From: Terriglobales bacterium
GTDB lineage: Bacteria; Acidobacteriota; Terriglobia; Terriglobales; Acidobacteriaceae
Assembly: GCA_035573675.1 (NCBI GenBank)
Contig: DATMAB010000010.1
Span: 62,001-126,000 of the forward strand
Length of the DNA: 64,000 bases
Direction: 5' to 3'
Position 1 is the stretch's first letter. Every line of letters begins with the position of its first letter. The position numbers were made by a program, and so were the translations under genes. Shown piece after piece: positions 41,027-49,783 of the stretch. The notes beneath the pieces are model-generated. The model was not told the origin of the DNA and ran no database searches. It worked only from the letters and a program-made list of their open reading frames with translations.

Positions 41027-42151
41027 CTACCCCCGAGTCAGGATTTTCTCCGGCATCGGCTCCTCGGTCTTCTCGGTTGGCTCCGTTGCCTTCGGGGTGG
41101 GACGCCGCCACGTCCCGCGCTCGACCATACGCTCGATCTGCCGGCGGACGATCTCGTCGTTCGCCGCGTGCCGGCGCGGAGGCTCATCGAGACACAGGTT
41201 CTTCGGATAGACCGGCTGGTCGTAGATCAGCCGGTATTGCTCGGTGCGCAGGTCCTTCATCCAGTTGCCCCACAGGGACCGTGTACGGTACTGGCGCAGG
41301 GCCTCGATGTCGATGATCCCTCCGGCATAGGAGGAACCCGAGCCGTACTTGTGTTCGGACACGATCCGGCCCTGGTAGTCGACGATCATGGACGCGCCGC
41401 CGAAGGTGTCGATGGCCGTCTCCGACTCCTGGGTCAGGTAGTAGCAGGCGACGTTAGGAGCGATCACATAGCAGGTATTGTCCAGCGCGCGGGCGCGGTT
41501 CTGGATCTCCCACAGGCCGTTGGCCACGTAGGGCTCGGGATAGCTGGGCCGGTAGATGATCTCGGCGCCGTTCATGGCCAGGCCGCGCGCCGTCTCCGGA
41601 TACGAGCCTTCCATGCAGATGATGGTTCCGATGCGACCGATCTCGGTGTCGCAGACTGGGTAGAACGCGTCCAGGTTCTCCCCGTAGAGTTCCACCCAGC
41701 GGTCCCACACGTCATGCGGCACGGTGGAGTGCTCGCGCGCGAACACCTGCAGCTTGTAGTGCTTGTGGATCACGTTGCCGCGCGGGTCGATGATGAACGC
41801 GCAGTTGAAGAAGCGCTCCGGAAACTCCGGATGCTTCACTTTGGCCTGGGCGATGATGTAAGCGTCATGCTGCCGCGCCTTGCGGCCCAGGAATTCCGTC
41901 TCCTCCCCCGGAATGTCGAGCGCCATCTCCTGCACGTACTTGCGATGGTCCCAGTCGAAGACCTCGTCGGTGAAACCCTGCAGAGAGCCCTCCGGGATGG
42001 CGATCAACCGCACCGGGAGATCTATGGCGCTCAGCCATACCGACGCGTCAATCAGATCGGAAATGTGCTTCAGGTTGGTGATGACTTCGGAGCGCTTCCT
42101 GCAACCCCGCATGGTCGGCTGCAGGGCCAGGGCCATGTATTGCTCTACCAT
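41027..42151 (-). CDS. Nitrilase/amidase-superfamily hydrolase (intact triad)
   Basis: 374 residues. The triad is Glu54 (IPEGSLQGF), Lys133 (HKHYKL) and Cys179 (TIICMEGSYPE). It is a close paralogue of the protein at 28215-29282, where the same cysteine is replaced by alanine. The segment SYPEPYVANGLWEIQNRARALDN is shared almost residue for residue. Such enzymes cleave C-N bonds of nitriles, amides or N-carbamoyl compounds. The tail after about 340 is Pro/Lys/Glu-rich. ATG 42151 follows AAGGAGG at five bases. It stands upstream of the arylacetonitrilase-type gene on the same strand. Confidence 0.9.
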   Translation of the reverse strand: MVEQYMALALQPTMRGCRKRSEVITNLKHISDLIDASVWLSAIDLPVRLIAIPEGSLQGFTDEVFDWDHRKYVQEMALDIPGEETEFLGRKARQHDAYIIAQAKVKHPEFPERFFNCAFIIDPRGNVIHKHYKLQVFAREHSTVPHDVWDRWVELYGENLDAFYPVCDTEIGRIGTIICMEGSYPETARGLAMNGAEIIYRPSYPEPYVANGLWEIQNRARALDNTCYVIAPNVACYYLTQESETAIDTFGGASMIVDYQGRIVSEHKYGSGSSYAGGIIDIEALRQYRTRSLWGNWMKDLRTEQYRLIYDQPVYPKNLCLDEPPRRHAANDEIVRRQIERMVERGTWRRPTPKATEPTEKTEEPMPEKILTRG

Positions 42152-42279
42152 ATCCACCTCCTTGGTCGTGACCGAGTTGATTCGCTGATACGACGCAACG
42201 GCGATTCCTGGAGTCGAGAAGAGTTCCGGGAGATGCTCATTCCATACCTGGCGGCGGCCGCTGTCAACTCGTCAGGCGG

Positions 42280-43518
42280 CTAGGCGACTGAGGCCTCCTT
42301 CTGCAGCCGCTGGATGAGCAAATCAGCTTCCGCAGCACTGAACCACCATGGGCTGTAATCCGGCGGGTTGTTAAACCCGTTGGCAATGCGGCTGGCCAGG
42401 GCGGGAATCTGGCTGGCGGCGCCCATCAGTTGCAGGATCTGGGGCTCCGGCGGCACCAGCAGTGAGTTCGTCCAGCGCACCACCCACTGCGCGTAATCCC
42501 AGAAGGCATCGAAAGTGCCCTGCATCCAGGCGGCATCGAACGGCTTCGAGCCGCGCTCCAGGATGCGATCCATGTACACCTTGGCCGCCTTGCTGGCGGT
42601 GTTCGAGCCCTGGCCGGTGATAGGGTCGTTGAGCACCACGACATCCGCCATCCCAAGCGCCAGGCCACCGCCGGGTAGCTTGCAGATGGGCTTGCGAACG
42701 GTTGGGGCGAAGCGACCCACCAGGATTCCCATTTCGTCGGTGAGCTCGATATTGCGGCAGCGCTCGGCTTCCCAGGGCAGAAACTTCGCCAAAATCTCCC
42801 TGCTGCGGGCCAGGTGCTGCTGCGGCGTCTTGACGTCTTGCCAGCAGTCCATGGGCCCGCCGACCACGCCTTCGAACACCATGATCTCGCACTCGCCGTT
42901 GAGCGTGAGAGCGGGGAAAACAAAATATTCGCCGACGCCGGGGATCAGGCTGAATGCCACCGCCGTGTAGGGCGTGCGCGGCACCATGTTCTTTACATAT
43001 GTGAGCGCCAGAGCCCGCATGGGCGTGGAGTAAGGGGAACGTGAGTCGTCGCGCTCGAACATCCGGGCGATCTCTCCCTTACCGGCGGCCACCAGTACAA
43101 GGTCGTGGGTACGGGCATATTCGTCCAGGTGTTCGGGGCCGGCGTCCTCGATCAGCACCCTGCCGCCGCGACGGGCAAACTCTTCCATCCATCCTGCGAA
43201 CTTCACGCGCTGGTCGACGGACTGGCCGTAATGGTCGAGCCGGGCTTCCCAGAACAGAGCGCGGCTGCCATCGGGGCCGGGAATGGAAAAGGCAATCCCT
43301 TCCGTGATGGGACATTGTTTTTCCCAGAAGTTGATGCCGAGGTCGCGTTCGTTCTGCAGCGAATCGTGGAACATGAACTGGCTGGAGGTCACGCGGCCGG
43401 CACGGATCTGCTCGGGCGTCCGGTTCGAAACCACGGTGACGTCGTAGTCGCGCTGCTGGAGTCCCAGCGCCAACTGCAGGCCGGACTGTCCAGCGCCGAC
43501 AATGGCAATCTTCCTCAT
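42280..43518 (-). CDS. Styrene/indole monooxygenase-type FAD oxygenase (StyA-like) 1
   Basis: 412 residues. The FAD-binding start is KIAIVGAGQSGLQLALGL, GAGQSG at 8-13. It shares the StyA pattern (FEGVVGGPMDC, VVVLNDPITGQGSNTASKAAKVYMD, and a C-terminal WTN.LL.PPEP). StyA enzymes use FADH2 from a separate reductase to epoxidise a vinyl or indole double bond. No reductase gene stands directly beside this copy, but the neighbouring divergent gene has a reductase fused to a second StyA-like part. It is transcribed divergently from that gene across a 191-base gap that carries a CGAATCG dyad. Confidence 0.9.
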   Translation of the reverse strand: MRKIAIVGAGQSGLQLALGLQQRDYDVTVVSNRTPEQIRAGRVTSSQFMFHDSLQNERDLGINFWEKQCPITEGIAFSIPGPDGSRALFWEARLDHYGQSVDQRVKFAGWMEEFARRGGRVLIEDAGPEHLDEYARTHDLVLVAAGKGEIARMFERDDSRSPYSTPMRALALTYVKNMVPRTPYTAVAFSLIPGVGEYFVFPALTLNGECEIMVFEGVVGGPMDCWQDVKTPQQHLARSREILAKFLPWEAERCRNIELTDEMGILVGRFAPTVRKPICKLPGGGLALGMADVVVLNDPITGQGSNTASKAAKVYMDRILERGSKPFDAAWMQGTFDAFWDYAQWVVRWTNSLLVPPEPQILQLMGAASQIPALASRIANGFNNPPDYSPWWFSAAEADLLIQRLQKEASVA

Positions 43519-43551
43519 GGAAAAGTTTTTCTCCCCTGCTTCCTGGAGCTG

Positions 43552-43575
43552 CGAATCGTTCGGTCCGGCGATTCG
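43552..43575. promoter_or_regulatory. Inverted repeat in divergent monooxygenase gap
   Basis: CGAATCG, ten bases, CGATTCG: a perfect 7-bp dyad between the two divergent monooxygenase genes. The size fits an operator. No regulator gene is adjacent. Confidence 0.4.
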
Positions 43576-43709
43576 TCCGCGGAGCCGGCGTCGATGGGGT
43601 GCCCACTATACCCGAGAGCCGCGCTGATTTCATCCCTCGTCGGATGTTCCCTTGTCCCTCCCCAACCTGCGTGATAGGTTTGCATGCTTCGTTCCAGGGC
43701 CCCGGTGGA

Positions 43710-45434
43710 ATGAAACGCATCGCCATCATTGGCGCCGGCCAGTCCGGCCTGCAGTTGGGCCTCGGCCTGCTGGCCAGCGGCTATCAGGTCACCCTCTATT
43801 CCGGCCGCTCGGCGGCGGAAATCCACGACGGGCCGGTCATGTCCAGCCAGTGCATGTTCGATTCCGCCCTGGAAGCCGAGCGCGCCCTGGGCCTGAACTT
43901 CTGGGAGGAGAAGTGTCCCCGCGTGGAGGGTATGGGATTCGCCGTGCCCGACGGCCTGGGCGGCAAGGTAGTCGATTGGGCCGCACGGCTGGATGATTAC
44001 GCCCAGTCCGTGGACCTGCGCCTGAAGGTGTCGCACTGGATGACCGAGTTCGAGCGCCGCGGCGGCGAACTGCACATCAAGGAAGCCGACCTCGACGACT
44101 TGGAACACTGTGCGCGCGATCACGACCTGGTGATCGTGGCCGCCGGCAAGGGCGCCATCGGGCAACTTTTCGAACGCGACGCCGAGCGCTCCCCGTATGA
44201 CAAGCCGCAGCGCGCTCTGGCGCTCACCTATGTGCGCAACATGGTTCCGCGCCAGCCCTTCAGCCTGGTTTCCTTCAACCTGATCCCGCAGGTCGGCGAG
44301 TACTTCGCGTTTCCCGCTCTTACCACCAGCGGATCCTGCGACATCATGACCTTCGAGGGCGTGGTCGGCGGGCCGATGGATTGTTGGCACGACGTCCAGA
44401 CACCGGAGCAGCACCTAGCCCGCAGCAAGCAGATCCTGGAACGCTGGCTTCCCTGGGAAGCGGAGCGCTGCCGGGAGATCGAACTCACGGACCCGAACGG
44501 CGTCCTGACCGGCCGCTTTGCGCCCGTAGTTCGCAAGCCGGTGGCCAGGCTTCCTTCCGGGCGCTACGTGCTGGGCATGGCGGACACCGTGGTGTTGAAC
44601 GATCCCATCACGGGGCAAGGCTCGAACAACGCCGCCAAGTGCGCGGAATCCTATCTGGAGAGCATCCTGGAACGCGGCCAGCGCCCGCCCGATCCCGAGT
44701 GGATGCAGCAGACCTTCGACCGCTACTGGACGGGTTACGCAAAGTGGGTAACCGAGTGGACCAACCTCATGCTGAATCCACCGGCGCACGTGATGAAGAT
44801 CCTGGCGGCCTGCGGCAGGATCACGGCGGTGGCGCGGGCGTTCGTGAACGGCTTCGACGATCCGCGGACTTTCTTTCCCTGGTTTATGGAAGCCGCGGAA
44901 GCGGAGAAATTCATTCAGCAGGAAGCCAAGGCGGTGGCCGACCGCTTCGATCGGCGCGATTACCGGCGAGCTCTGGGCCAGTTCGCCACCGGAGTCACCG
45001 TGGTCACAGCCTGCACGCCGGACGGCCGCCGCGTGGGCATTACCGTGAACTCGTTTTCTTCGGTCTCGCTCGACCCGCCGCTCATCTTGTGGAGCGTGGC
45101 ACGGAATGCGGGCAGCTTCCAGGATTTCTGCAGTGCGACCCACTTCGCGGTCAACGTGCTCGAGGCGCGTCAGCATCATCTTTCCCGCCAGTTCTCCACC
45201 CCGATGGCCGACAAGTTCGCCGGCGTGGAGTGCTCGGAAGGCAGGGCGGGCTGTCCGCTGCTGAGCGGCGCGGTGGCCTACTTCGTCTGCCGCAAAGTGA
45301 GGCAGTATGACGGCGGCGACCACGTCATCCTGCTGGGCGAGGTGGAGGAATACAAGTACCAGGAAGGCGAACCGCTGGTGTTTCACTCCGGCCGGTATCG
45401 CGTGGCAACCCGCCACCCTGATATTCCAGATTAG
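43710..45434 (+). CDS. Self-sufficient styrene-monooxygenase-type fusion (StyA2B-like)
   Basis: 574 residues. Residues 1-405 are a StyA-type FAD monooxygenase (RIAIIGAGQSGLQLGLGL at 3-20, FEGVVGGPMDCW, VVLNDPITGQGSNNAAK). Residues of about 416-574 are a flavin reductase of the FMN-binding split-barrel type (RRALGQFATGVTVVTA, NSFSSVSLDPPLILWSV, FAVNVLEARQHHLSRQF, GDHVILLGEVEE). The reductase part makes reduced FAD and the oxygenase part uses it, in one chain. Such fusions are known from actinobacterial styrene/indole epoxidation (StyA2B). ATG 43710 is preceded by GGTGGA. The oxygenase halves of this protein and of its neighbour at 42280 are closely related. Confidence 0.93.
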   Translation: MKRIAIIGAGQSGLQLGLGLLASGYQVTLYSGRSAAEIHDGPVMSSQCMFDSALEAERALGLNFWEEKCPRVEGMGFAVPDGLGGKVVDWAARLDDYAQSVDLRLKVSHWMTEFERRGGELHIKEADLDDLEHCARDHDLVIVAAGKGAIGQLFERDAERSPYDKPQRALALTYVRNMVPRQPFSLVSFNLIPQVGEYFAFPALTTSGSCDIMTFEGVVGGPMDCWHDVQTPEQHLARSKQILERWLPWEAERCREIELTDPNGVLTGRFAPVVRKPVARLPSGRYVLGMADTVVLNDPITGQGSNNAAKCAESYLESILERGQRPPDPEWMQQTFDRYWTGYAKWVTEWTNLMLNPPAHVMKILAACGRITAVARAFVNGFDDPRTFFPWFMEAAEAEKFIQQEAKAVADRFDRRDYRRALGQFATGVTVVTACTPDGRRVGITVNSFSSVSLDPPLILWSVARNAGSFQDFCSATHFAVNVLEARQHHLSRQFSTPMADKFAGVECSEGRAGCPLLSGAVAYFVCRKVRQYDGGDHVILLGEVEEYKYQEGEPLVFHSGRYRVATRHPDIPD

Positions 45435-45451
45435 GGGAGACCTTCGTCATC

Positions 45452-46534
45452 GTGGGATCGAACGGACTGGGAGTTTTCCTGGAGGCTCTGCCCCTGGGCG
45501 AGGTCCGGCGTTTTGCCCGCCTCGCCGATGCGTGCGGCTGGCAGAACGCGTGGTTTCCGGAAATCACGTTCGGCGACGCCTTCGTGCCGGCTGCTGCAGC
45601 GGCGCTGGAAACCAGTCGCCTCTGCCTCGCGACCGGCGTCGTCGGTATCTGGAGCCGTTCTCCCGTCGCCATGGCCTTGACGGCGGCGAGCCTCAGCCAG
45701 CTCTGCCCCGGACGCATGATTCTGGGGCTGGGATTGCAAGCCCGCTCTTACGTCGAGGACTGGCATGGCGCCCGCTACGCCAAGACCCTTACGGCCATGC
45801 GCGAATATGTGACCATCCTGCGGCGTATCCTCGGGGGGGAATCTGTCACCTTCGAAGGCGAGGTGTTCCGGGTCAGGAACTTCCAGCTCCAGGTGCTGCC
45901 TCCCGACCCGCCCGTCCCCATTTACCTGGCCGCCATCGGGCCCAAGATGGCCCACCTGGCAGGCGAGATGGCCGATGGCATCCTGGGTTATTTCTATTCG
46001 CTGCCGTACCTGAGTAACGTGGTGGTGCCGAATATCCGTGCGGGCGCGGCGCGGGCCGGACGTTCACTCGACCATTTCGATATTGCCTGCGGCCTGCCCG
46101 CCATCGTCAGCCGCGACGACCGCGCTCTCGAGCAGATCAAGGGACAGGTGCTGATGTTCGCCACCGCCGGCGGCTCTTCACCTTATTACGCCGAGAGCTT
46201 TGTGCAGGCCGGTTACGGCAACCAGGTCCGCCAGATCCAGGACCTCGCCGCCCGCGGCGAACTGAAGCGAGCGCTGCGCGTCGTAACCGACGACATGGCC
46301 GCGGCCTTCACCCTGGCAGGCACGCCGGAGTACGTGCGTCGACGCATTGCCGAGTATCGCGCCGCCGGCGCGACCACGGTGGTGCTTAATCCTTCTCCGC
46401 CGGACGTCTATTTCCCGCTTTTTCAGGGACACTTCCCGGATGGCGCGGAAATGCCGCCGTTCTCTTTTCCGGCTTACCTGAAAGTGATCGGCGACGCGAT
46501 TGAGCTGATGGGAGGTGAATCACCGGGGCGATGA
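45452..46534 (+). CDS. LLM-class flavin-dependent oxidoreductase
   Basis: 360 residues with a luciferase-like TIM-barrel: LGVFLEALPLGEVRRFARLADACGW, ATGVVGIWSRSPVAMALTAASL, PGRMILGLGLQARS, LPPDPPVPIYLAAIGPKMAHLAGEMADG. These segments match F420- or FMN-dependent enzymes of the bacterial luciferase superfamily, such as methylene-tetrahydromethanopterin reductase relatives. The cofactor choice cannot be told. GTG 45452 is the start. It begins 17 bases after the fusion monooxygenase and its stop overlaps the start of the next flavoprotein (ATGA at 46531-46534), so this is a translated operon. Confidence 0.88.
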   Translation: MGSNGLGVFLEALPLGEVRRFARLADACGWQNAWFPEITFGDAFVPAAAAALETSRLCLATGVVGIWSRSPVAMALTAASLSQLCPGRMILGLGLQARSYVEDWHGARYAKTLTAMREYVTILRRILGGESVTFEGEVFRVRNFQLQVLPPDPPVPIYLAAIGPKMAHLAGEMADGILGYFYSLPYLSNVVVPNIRAGAARAGRSLDHFDIACGLPAIVSRDDRALEQIKGQVLMFATAGGSSPYYAESFVQAGYGNQVRQIQDLAARGELKRALRVVTDDMAAAFTLAGTPEYVRRRIAEYRAAGATTVVLNPSPPDVYFPLFQGHFPDGAEMPPFSFPAYLKVIGDAIELMGGESPGR

Positions 46535-47973
46535 GAAAGGTAGCCATCATTGGAGCCGGTCAGGCGGGCCTGCTGATTGCGCACGCGCTGCGACGGCACG
46601 GGTATGACGTCAGCCTCTTCTCCGACAAGACCCCGGACGACTTCCTGAATCGCAGCCGGCCCACGGGCACGGCGGCGCGTTTCGATATGTCGCTGGAGTG
46701 GGAGCGTGAGCTCGGCATGAACCACTGGGACCACCTGGCGCCCAAAGGCGAAGGCGTGCACCTGACGTTCGTTCCCGGCGCGCTGGGCAACGTGCTGCTC
46801 ACGCTGATGGGACGGCTGACCCGTCCTTTCCTCGCCATCGACCTGCGCTTGCAGAGCGCGCGCTGGATCGAGGACCTGAAGAAGATCGGCGGCAAGGTGA
46901 CGGTCGAGGACGTGACTATCCCCCGCCTGGAGGAGATTGCCGCTGCGCACGACCTGACTATCGTGGCCGCCGGCCGCGGCCCGGTCATGAAGCTGTTTGC
47001 GCGCGACGAGCGCCGCAGCACCTACACCAAGCCGCCGCGGTTCCTCGCCATGGTCAACGTGGTCGGCATCCCCATGTACCGTGACTATTGTCCGTTCCTG
47101 CCGGTGAAGTTCAACTTCTTCGGACGATACGGCGAGTGCTTCTGGGTCCCCTGGTTCCACAAGGACGGCCATCAGGCCTGGAGCTGTGTGTTCGAAGCCA
47201 AAGAGGGCGGTCCCATGGACCAGTTTCGCGGCGCCAAGACCGGCGCCGAAGCTCTGGCCATTGCCAAGAAAGTTACGCGCGAGATGGTGACCTGGGACGC
47301 GGAGTGGCTCAAGAACGCCGAGCTGGCCGATGAGAACTCTTGGCTGGTAGGAAGCTTCGTGCCCGAAGTGCGCAAGGTCGTGGGCGTCCTGCCCTCCGGC
47401 CGTGCCGTGATTGCGGTGGGCGACACGGCGCACTCGCTCGACCCCATTGGCGGGCAGGGCGCCAACAACGGCAACAAGATGGCGCGCAACCTGGTGCAGT
47501 GCATCCTGGAGCGCCAGGACCAACCCTTCGACGTGCCCTGGATGGAGAGCACCTTCGAGCGCTTCTGGGCGCGGCACCGCTTCATCGACTTGTTCAACAA
47601 CACGCTGCTCGAACCGCTGACCGACCCCGGCAAGGAGCTGCTGATCGCTCAGTATGGTTCCAGTGGGCTGCTCGACGATGCCAGTGGCTGTCAGGCCATC
47701 GCCAATGCCTTCGTCGAGAACTTTAATGACCCCGCTTACATCACCGAAGCCTTTCACGACATGGCCGAGGTGCGCGCGCTGATCCGGAGGCTCACCGGCC
47801 GGCACTGGCTGTGGTCGGCCCTGCGGGGAAGGACTAAGATTGCCGTCGCGCAGGCGCGCCAGGCCATGGGACTGCCTTCCGGACATCCCGGCACCGAGCC
47901 GGTGCCGCCGGGACGTCGCTTCTGGGAGACCGGGAACGAACCGCAGGCGCCGCAAGCGGCCGCTGGCGCCTGA
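46531..47973 (+). CDS. Styrene/indole monooxygenase-type FAD oxygenase (StyA-like) 3
   Basis: 480 residues, longer than the other two copies because of a C-terminal helical and Pro-rich extension (after about 415). The FAD motif GAGQAGLLIAHAL is at 8-20, and VAVGDTAHSLDPIGGQGANNGNKMA is the second flavin-binding region. It is more distant from the two other StyA-like proteins, which share longer blocks. The start overlaps the LLM-class gene stop (ATGA). It may use reduced flavin made by the reductase half of the fusion protein, and it could act at a different ring position. No reductase domain is present in this copy. Confidence 0.88.
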   Translation: MRKVAIIGAGQAGLLIAHALRRHGYDVSLFSDKTPDDFLNRSRPTGTAARFDMSLEWERELGMNHWDHLAPKGEGVHLTFVPGALGNVLLTLMGRLTRPFLAIDLRLQSARWIEDLKKIGGKVTVEDVTIPRLEEIAAAHDLTIVAAGRGPVMKLFARDERRSTYTKPPRFLAMVNVVGIPMYRDYCPFLPVKFNFFGRYGECFWVPWFHKDGHQAWSCVFEAKEGGPMDQFRGAKTGAEALAIAKKVTREMVTWDAEWLKNAELADENSWLVGSFVPEVRKVVGVLPSGRAVIAVGDTAHSLDPIGGQGANNGNKMARNLVQCILERQDQPFDVPWMESTFERFWARHRFIDLFNNTLLEPLTDPGKELLIAQYGSSGLLDDASGCQAIANAFVENFNDPAYITEAFHDMAEVRALIRRLTGRHWLWSALRGRTKIAVAQARQAMGLPSGHPGTEPVPPGRRFWETGNEPQAPQAAAGA

Positions 47974-48003
47974 GATCACAAGACCACAAGGGAGACGCCA
48001 AGC

Positions 48004-48792
48004 ATGCAGGGACTCAAGGGCAAGGTTGCGATCGTCACCGGCGGCAGCACGCTGCTGGGTCAGGGAGTAGTGCGCGGGTTCGTCCGCGAAGGAGCGAAGG
48101 TGACGGTGGCGGACGTGGATGCCAAGGGCGGCCAGGCCATCGCCGCCGAGTTGGGCGAGAGCGTACTGTTCGTCCCCACCGATCTGCGCAACGACCAGCA
48201 GGTCGCCGCTTGCGTGGAACGCACCGTCCAGAAGTTCGGCGGCGTGGACTTCCTCATCAACCTGGCCTGCGTCTACACCGACGATGGCTTCGGCACCAGC
48301 CGCGAGAAATGGCTGGACGCGTTCAACGTGAACGTAGTTGGCGGCATCATCATGGCGCAGGCCTGCCGTCCGCACATGGTCAAGCGCGGCGGAGGCGCCA
48401 TCATCAACTTCGGCAGCGTCAGCGGCAAGATCGCCCAGCCCGGCCGCGCGGTCTACCCGGTCACCAAGGCGGCCATGATCCAGCTCACGCGCAACCAGGC
48501 GCTGGAGCTCGCCGCGGACAAGATCCGCGTCAACTCCGTTTCCCCGGGATGGATCTGGTGCCGCCTGATGAACGATTGGACCCACGGCGACCGCGACCTG
48601 ACCAACCAGGTGGGCGGCCGCTTCCACGCGCTCAGCCGCGTGGGCGATCCTGAAGAGGTCGCTCAGGCCGTGCTCTTCCTCTGCTCCGACGGTGCTTCCT
48701 TCATCACCGGGACCGACCTCGCCGTGGATGGCGGCTACACCGCCATCGGCCCGGAAGGAAAGGTCAACGCCATCCCAGAACTGATCCGATAG
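48004..48792 (+). CDS. Short-chain dehydrogenase/reductase (SDR)
   Basis: 262 residues, classical SDR. The cofactor motif is TGGSTLLGQG at about 12-21, with Asp (VADVDAKG) suggesting NAD+ preference. The catalytic Ser-Tyr-Lys is in FGSVSGKIAQPGRAVYPVTKAA (Tyr and Lys spaced YxxxK). The usual NNAG segment is NLAC, a small departure. It would oxidise an alcohol or cis-diol produced by the upstream monooxygenases. GGGAG lies ahead of ATG 48004. It is the last plus-strand gene of the island; a tRNA-Glu gene follows on the other strand. Confidence 0.92.
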   Translation: MQGLKGKVAIVTGGSTLLGQGVVRGFVREGAKVTVADVDAKGGQAIAAELGESVLFVPTDLRNDQQVAACVERTVQKFGGVDFLINLACVYTDDGFGTSREKWLDAFNVNVVGGIIMAQACRPHMVKRGGGAIINFGSVSGKIAQPGRAVYPVTKAAMIQLTRNQALELAADKIRVNSVSPGWIWCRLMNDWTHGDRDLTNQVGGRFHALSRVGDPEEVAQAVLFLCSDGASFITGTDLAVDGGYTAIGPEGKVNAIPELIR

Positions 48793-48833
48793 GAATGGGG
48801 AAATCCAGCAGAGTGAAAACTGAATGAGACCGT

Positions 48834-48908
48834 TGGTAGCGCTACCGGGAATCGAACCCGGGTTTGGAGATTGAGAATCTCCCGTCCTAACCCCTAGACG
48901 ATAGCGCC
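48834..48908 (-). tRNA. tRNA-Glu (anticodon CTC)
   Basis: A full cloverleaf on the minus strand. The acceptor GGCGCTA pairs with TAGCGCT (first pair G-U), with discriminator A and an encoded CCA. The anticodon stem GGAGA/TCTCC holds loop TTCTCAA, giving CTC. The T-arm is CCGGG TTCGATT CCCGG. The gene borders the catabolic island and could serve as an attachment site, but no repeated end is seen on the far side. Confidence 0.97.
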
Positions 48909-48912
48909 TTAG

Positions 48913-48951
48913 AAGCAGTTGTCAGTGGCCAGTGGTCAGTTGCCAGTAAAG
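48913..48951. repeat. AGTTGTCAGTGGCCAGTGGTCAGT array
   Basis: Four units of AGT(T/G)G(T/C)CAGT directly upstream of the tRNA-Glu gene. Same family as 15492 and 20042. Confidence 0.75.
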
Positions 48952-48989
48952 GAACGAACCCAGGGCGCAGAAAAATTATAACAAACCAG

Positions 48990-49682
48990 TCAGTCGCCGG
49001 CTGCTTGGGCCCGGCTGGGCTCGATCACCCCAGGCAGCCGAACGTCGTCATTCTCGTAGATGGCGTCCGAGTGAGCTACCGGATCGTCCTCGGCGAAATG
49101 CACGCGTTGCGCCGGGAAATAGATGCGCCGGTAGTCGCGCGCGATCTCCTCCGGCGGCAAGCCCTCCTGGTTGCGCGCCAGGGCGCGGGCAAGCGCGGTT
49201 TGGAATGAGCACTCCACCCAATAGCGCAGGTCATAGAGCTCTCGGAATTCCCGCTTGAGCACGAAAATGCCCTCGAGCAGGATGGCATCGACTTCGCGGA
49301 AGTCATAGGTGTAGTCGTAATAGCGGTCGCGGGCGATCTCGATGAGCCGCGTGGAGAGGTGAATCGAGCGCGCGGCGCGCAAAGGCTCGATCAACAGGCG
49401 GAAGAAGTCGTCCCAGCGGAAAGTATTGCGATAGAAGTGGCCGCCCGGATCGCTCTCGCTGAAGCGGACCGTCTGCGGCAGATGCCACGGGTCGATGTTG
49501 ATGACGGCCGGGTTGATGCCGCGGGCCGTCAGTTCTTCCGCCAGCCGCGCGGCGACGTAGCCCTTGCCGGAGGAATCGATACCGCTGATGGCCACCAGTA
49601 CAGCGCGCTGGCCACGTAGTCCCGCCACGCGTTTCTCAACAGGACCGACCAGATCACTCAGGTTGCGGGTGCGAAAGGGCAT
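48990..49682 (-). CDS. Uridine kinase-like P-loop kinase
   Basis: 230 residues. Walker A is GIDSSGKG (34-41). The uridine kinase/phosphoribulokinase layout follows: VINIDPWHLPQTVRF, FRWDDFFRLLIEPLR, DAILLEGIFVL (Walker B and lid) and R..R..YFPAQRVHF. The substrate could be uridine/cytidine or a related small molecule; pantothenate or phosphoribulose are less likely by length. It is encoded next to two PPK2-type kinases on the same strand, so a nucleotide-salvage block is plausible. The N-terminal 25 residues are additional to the core. Confidence 0.82.
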   Translation of the reverse strand: MPFRTRNLSDLVGPVEKRVAGLRGQRAVLVAISGIDSSGKGYVAARLAEELTARGINPAVINIDPWHLPQTVRFSESDPGGHFYRNTFRWDDFFRLLIEPLRAARSIHLSTRLIEIARDRYYDYTYDFREVDAILLEGIFVLKREFRELYDLRYWVECSFQTALARALARNQEGLPPEEIARDYRRIYFPAQRVHFAEDDPVAHSDAIYENDDVRLPGVIEPSRAQAAGD

Positions 49683-49783
49683 GCCACCGCTGAGATGAGC
49701 GGAGCAGATGGAAGTTTCGCAACGCGGAAGACCCGGGCCCTTCGTCAGCCGTGGCGGACTCAGATGTCCTGAAAGCTAGCGGG

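Noticed and set aside
46474-48627. A 717-codon open frame on the minus strand opposite the StyA-like and SDR genes
   Set aside because: It mirrors two well-conserved plus-strand genes in a GC-rich region, and its product has His/Val/Gln-rich composition without any motif.
48834-48992. tRNA-Glu as integration site of the catabolic island
   Set aside because: No integrase gene and no direct repeat of the tRNA 3' end at the other border of the island.
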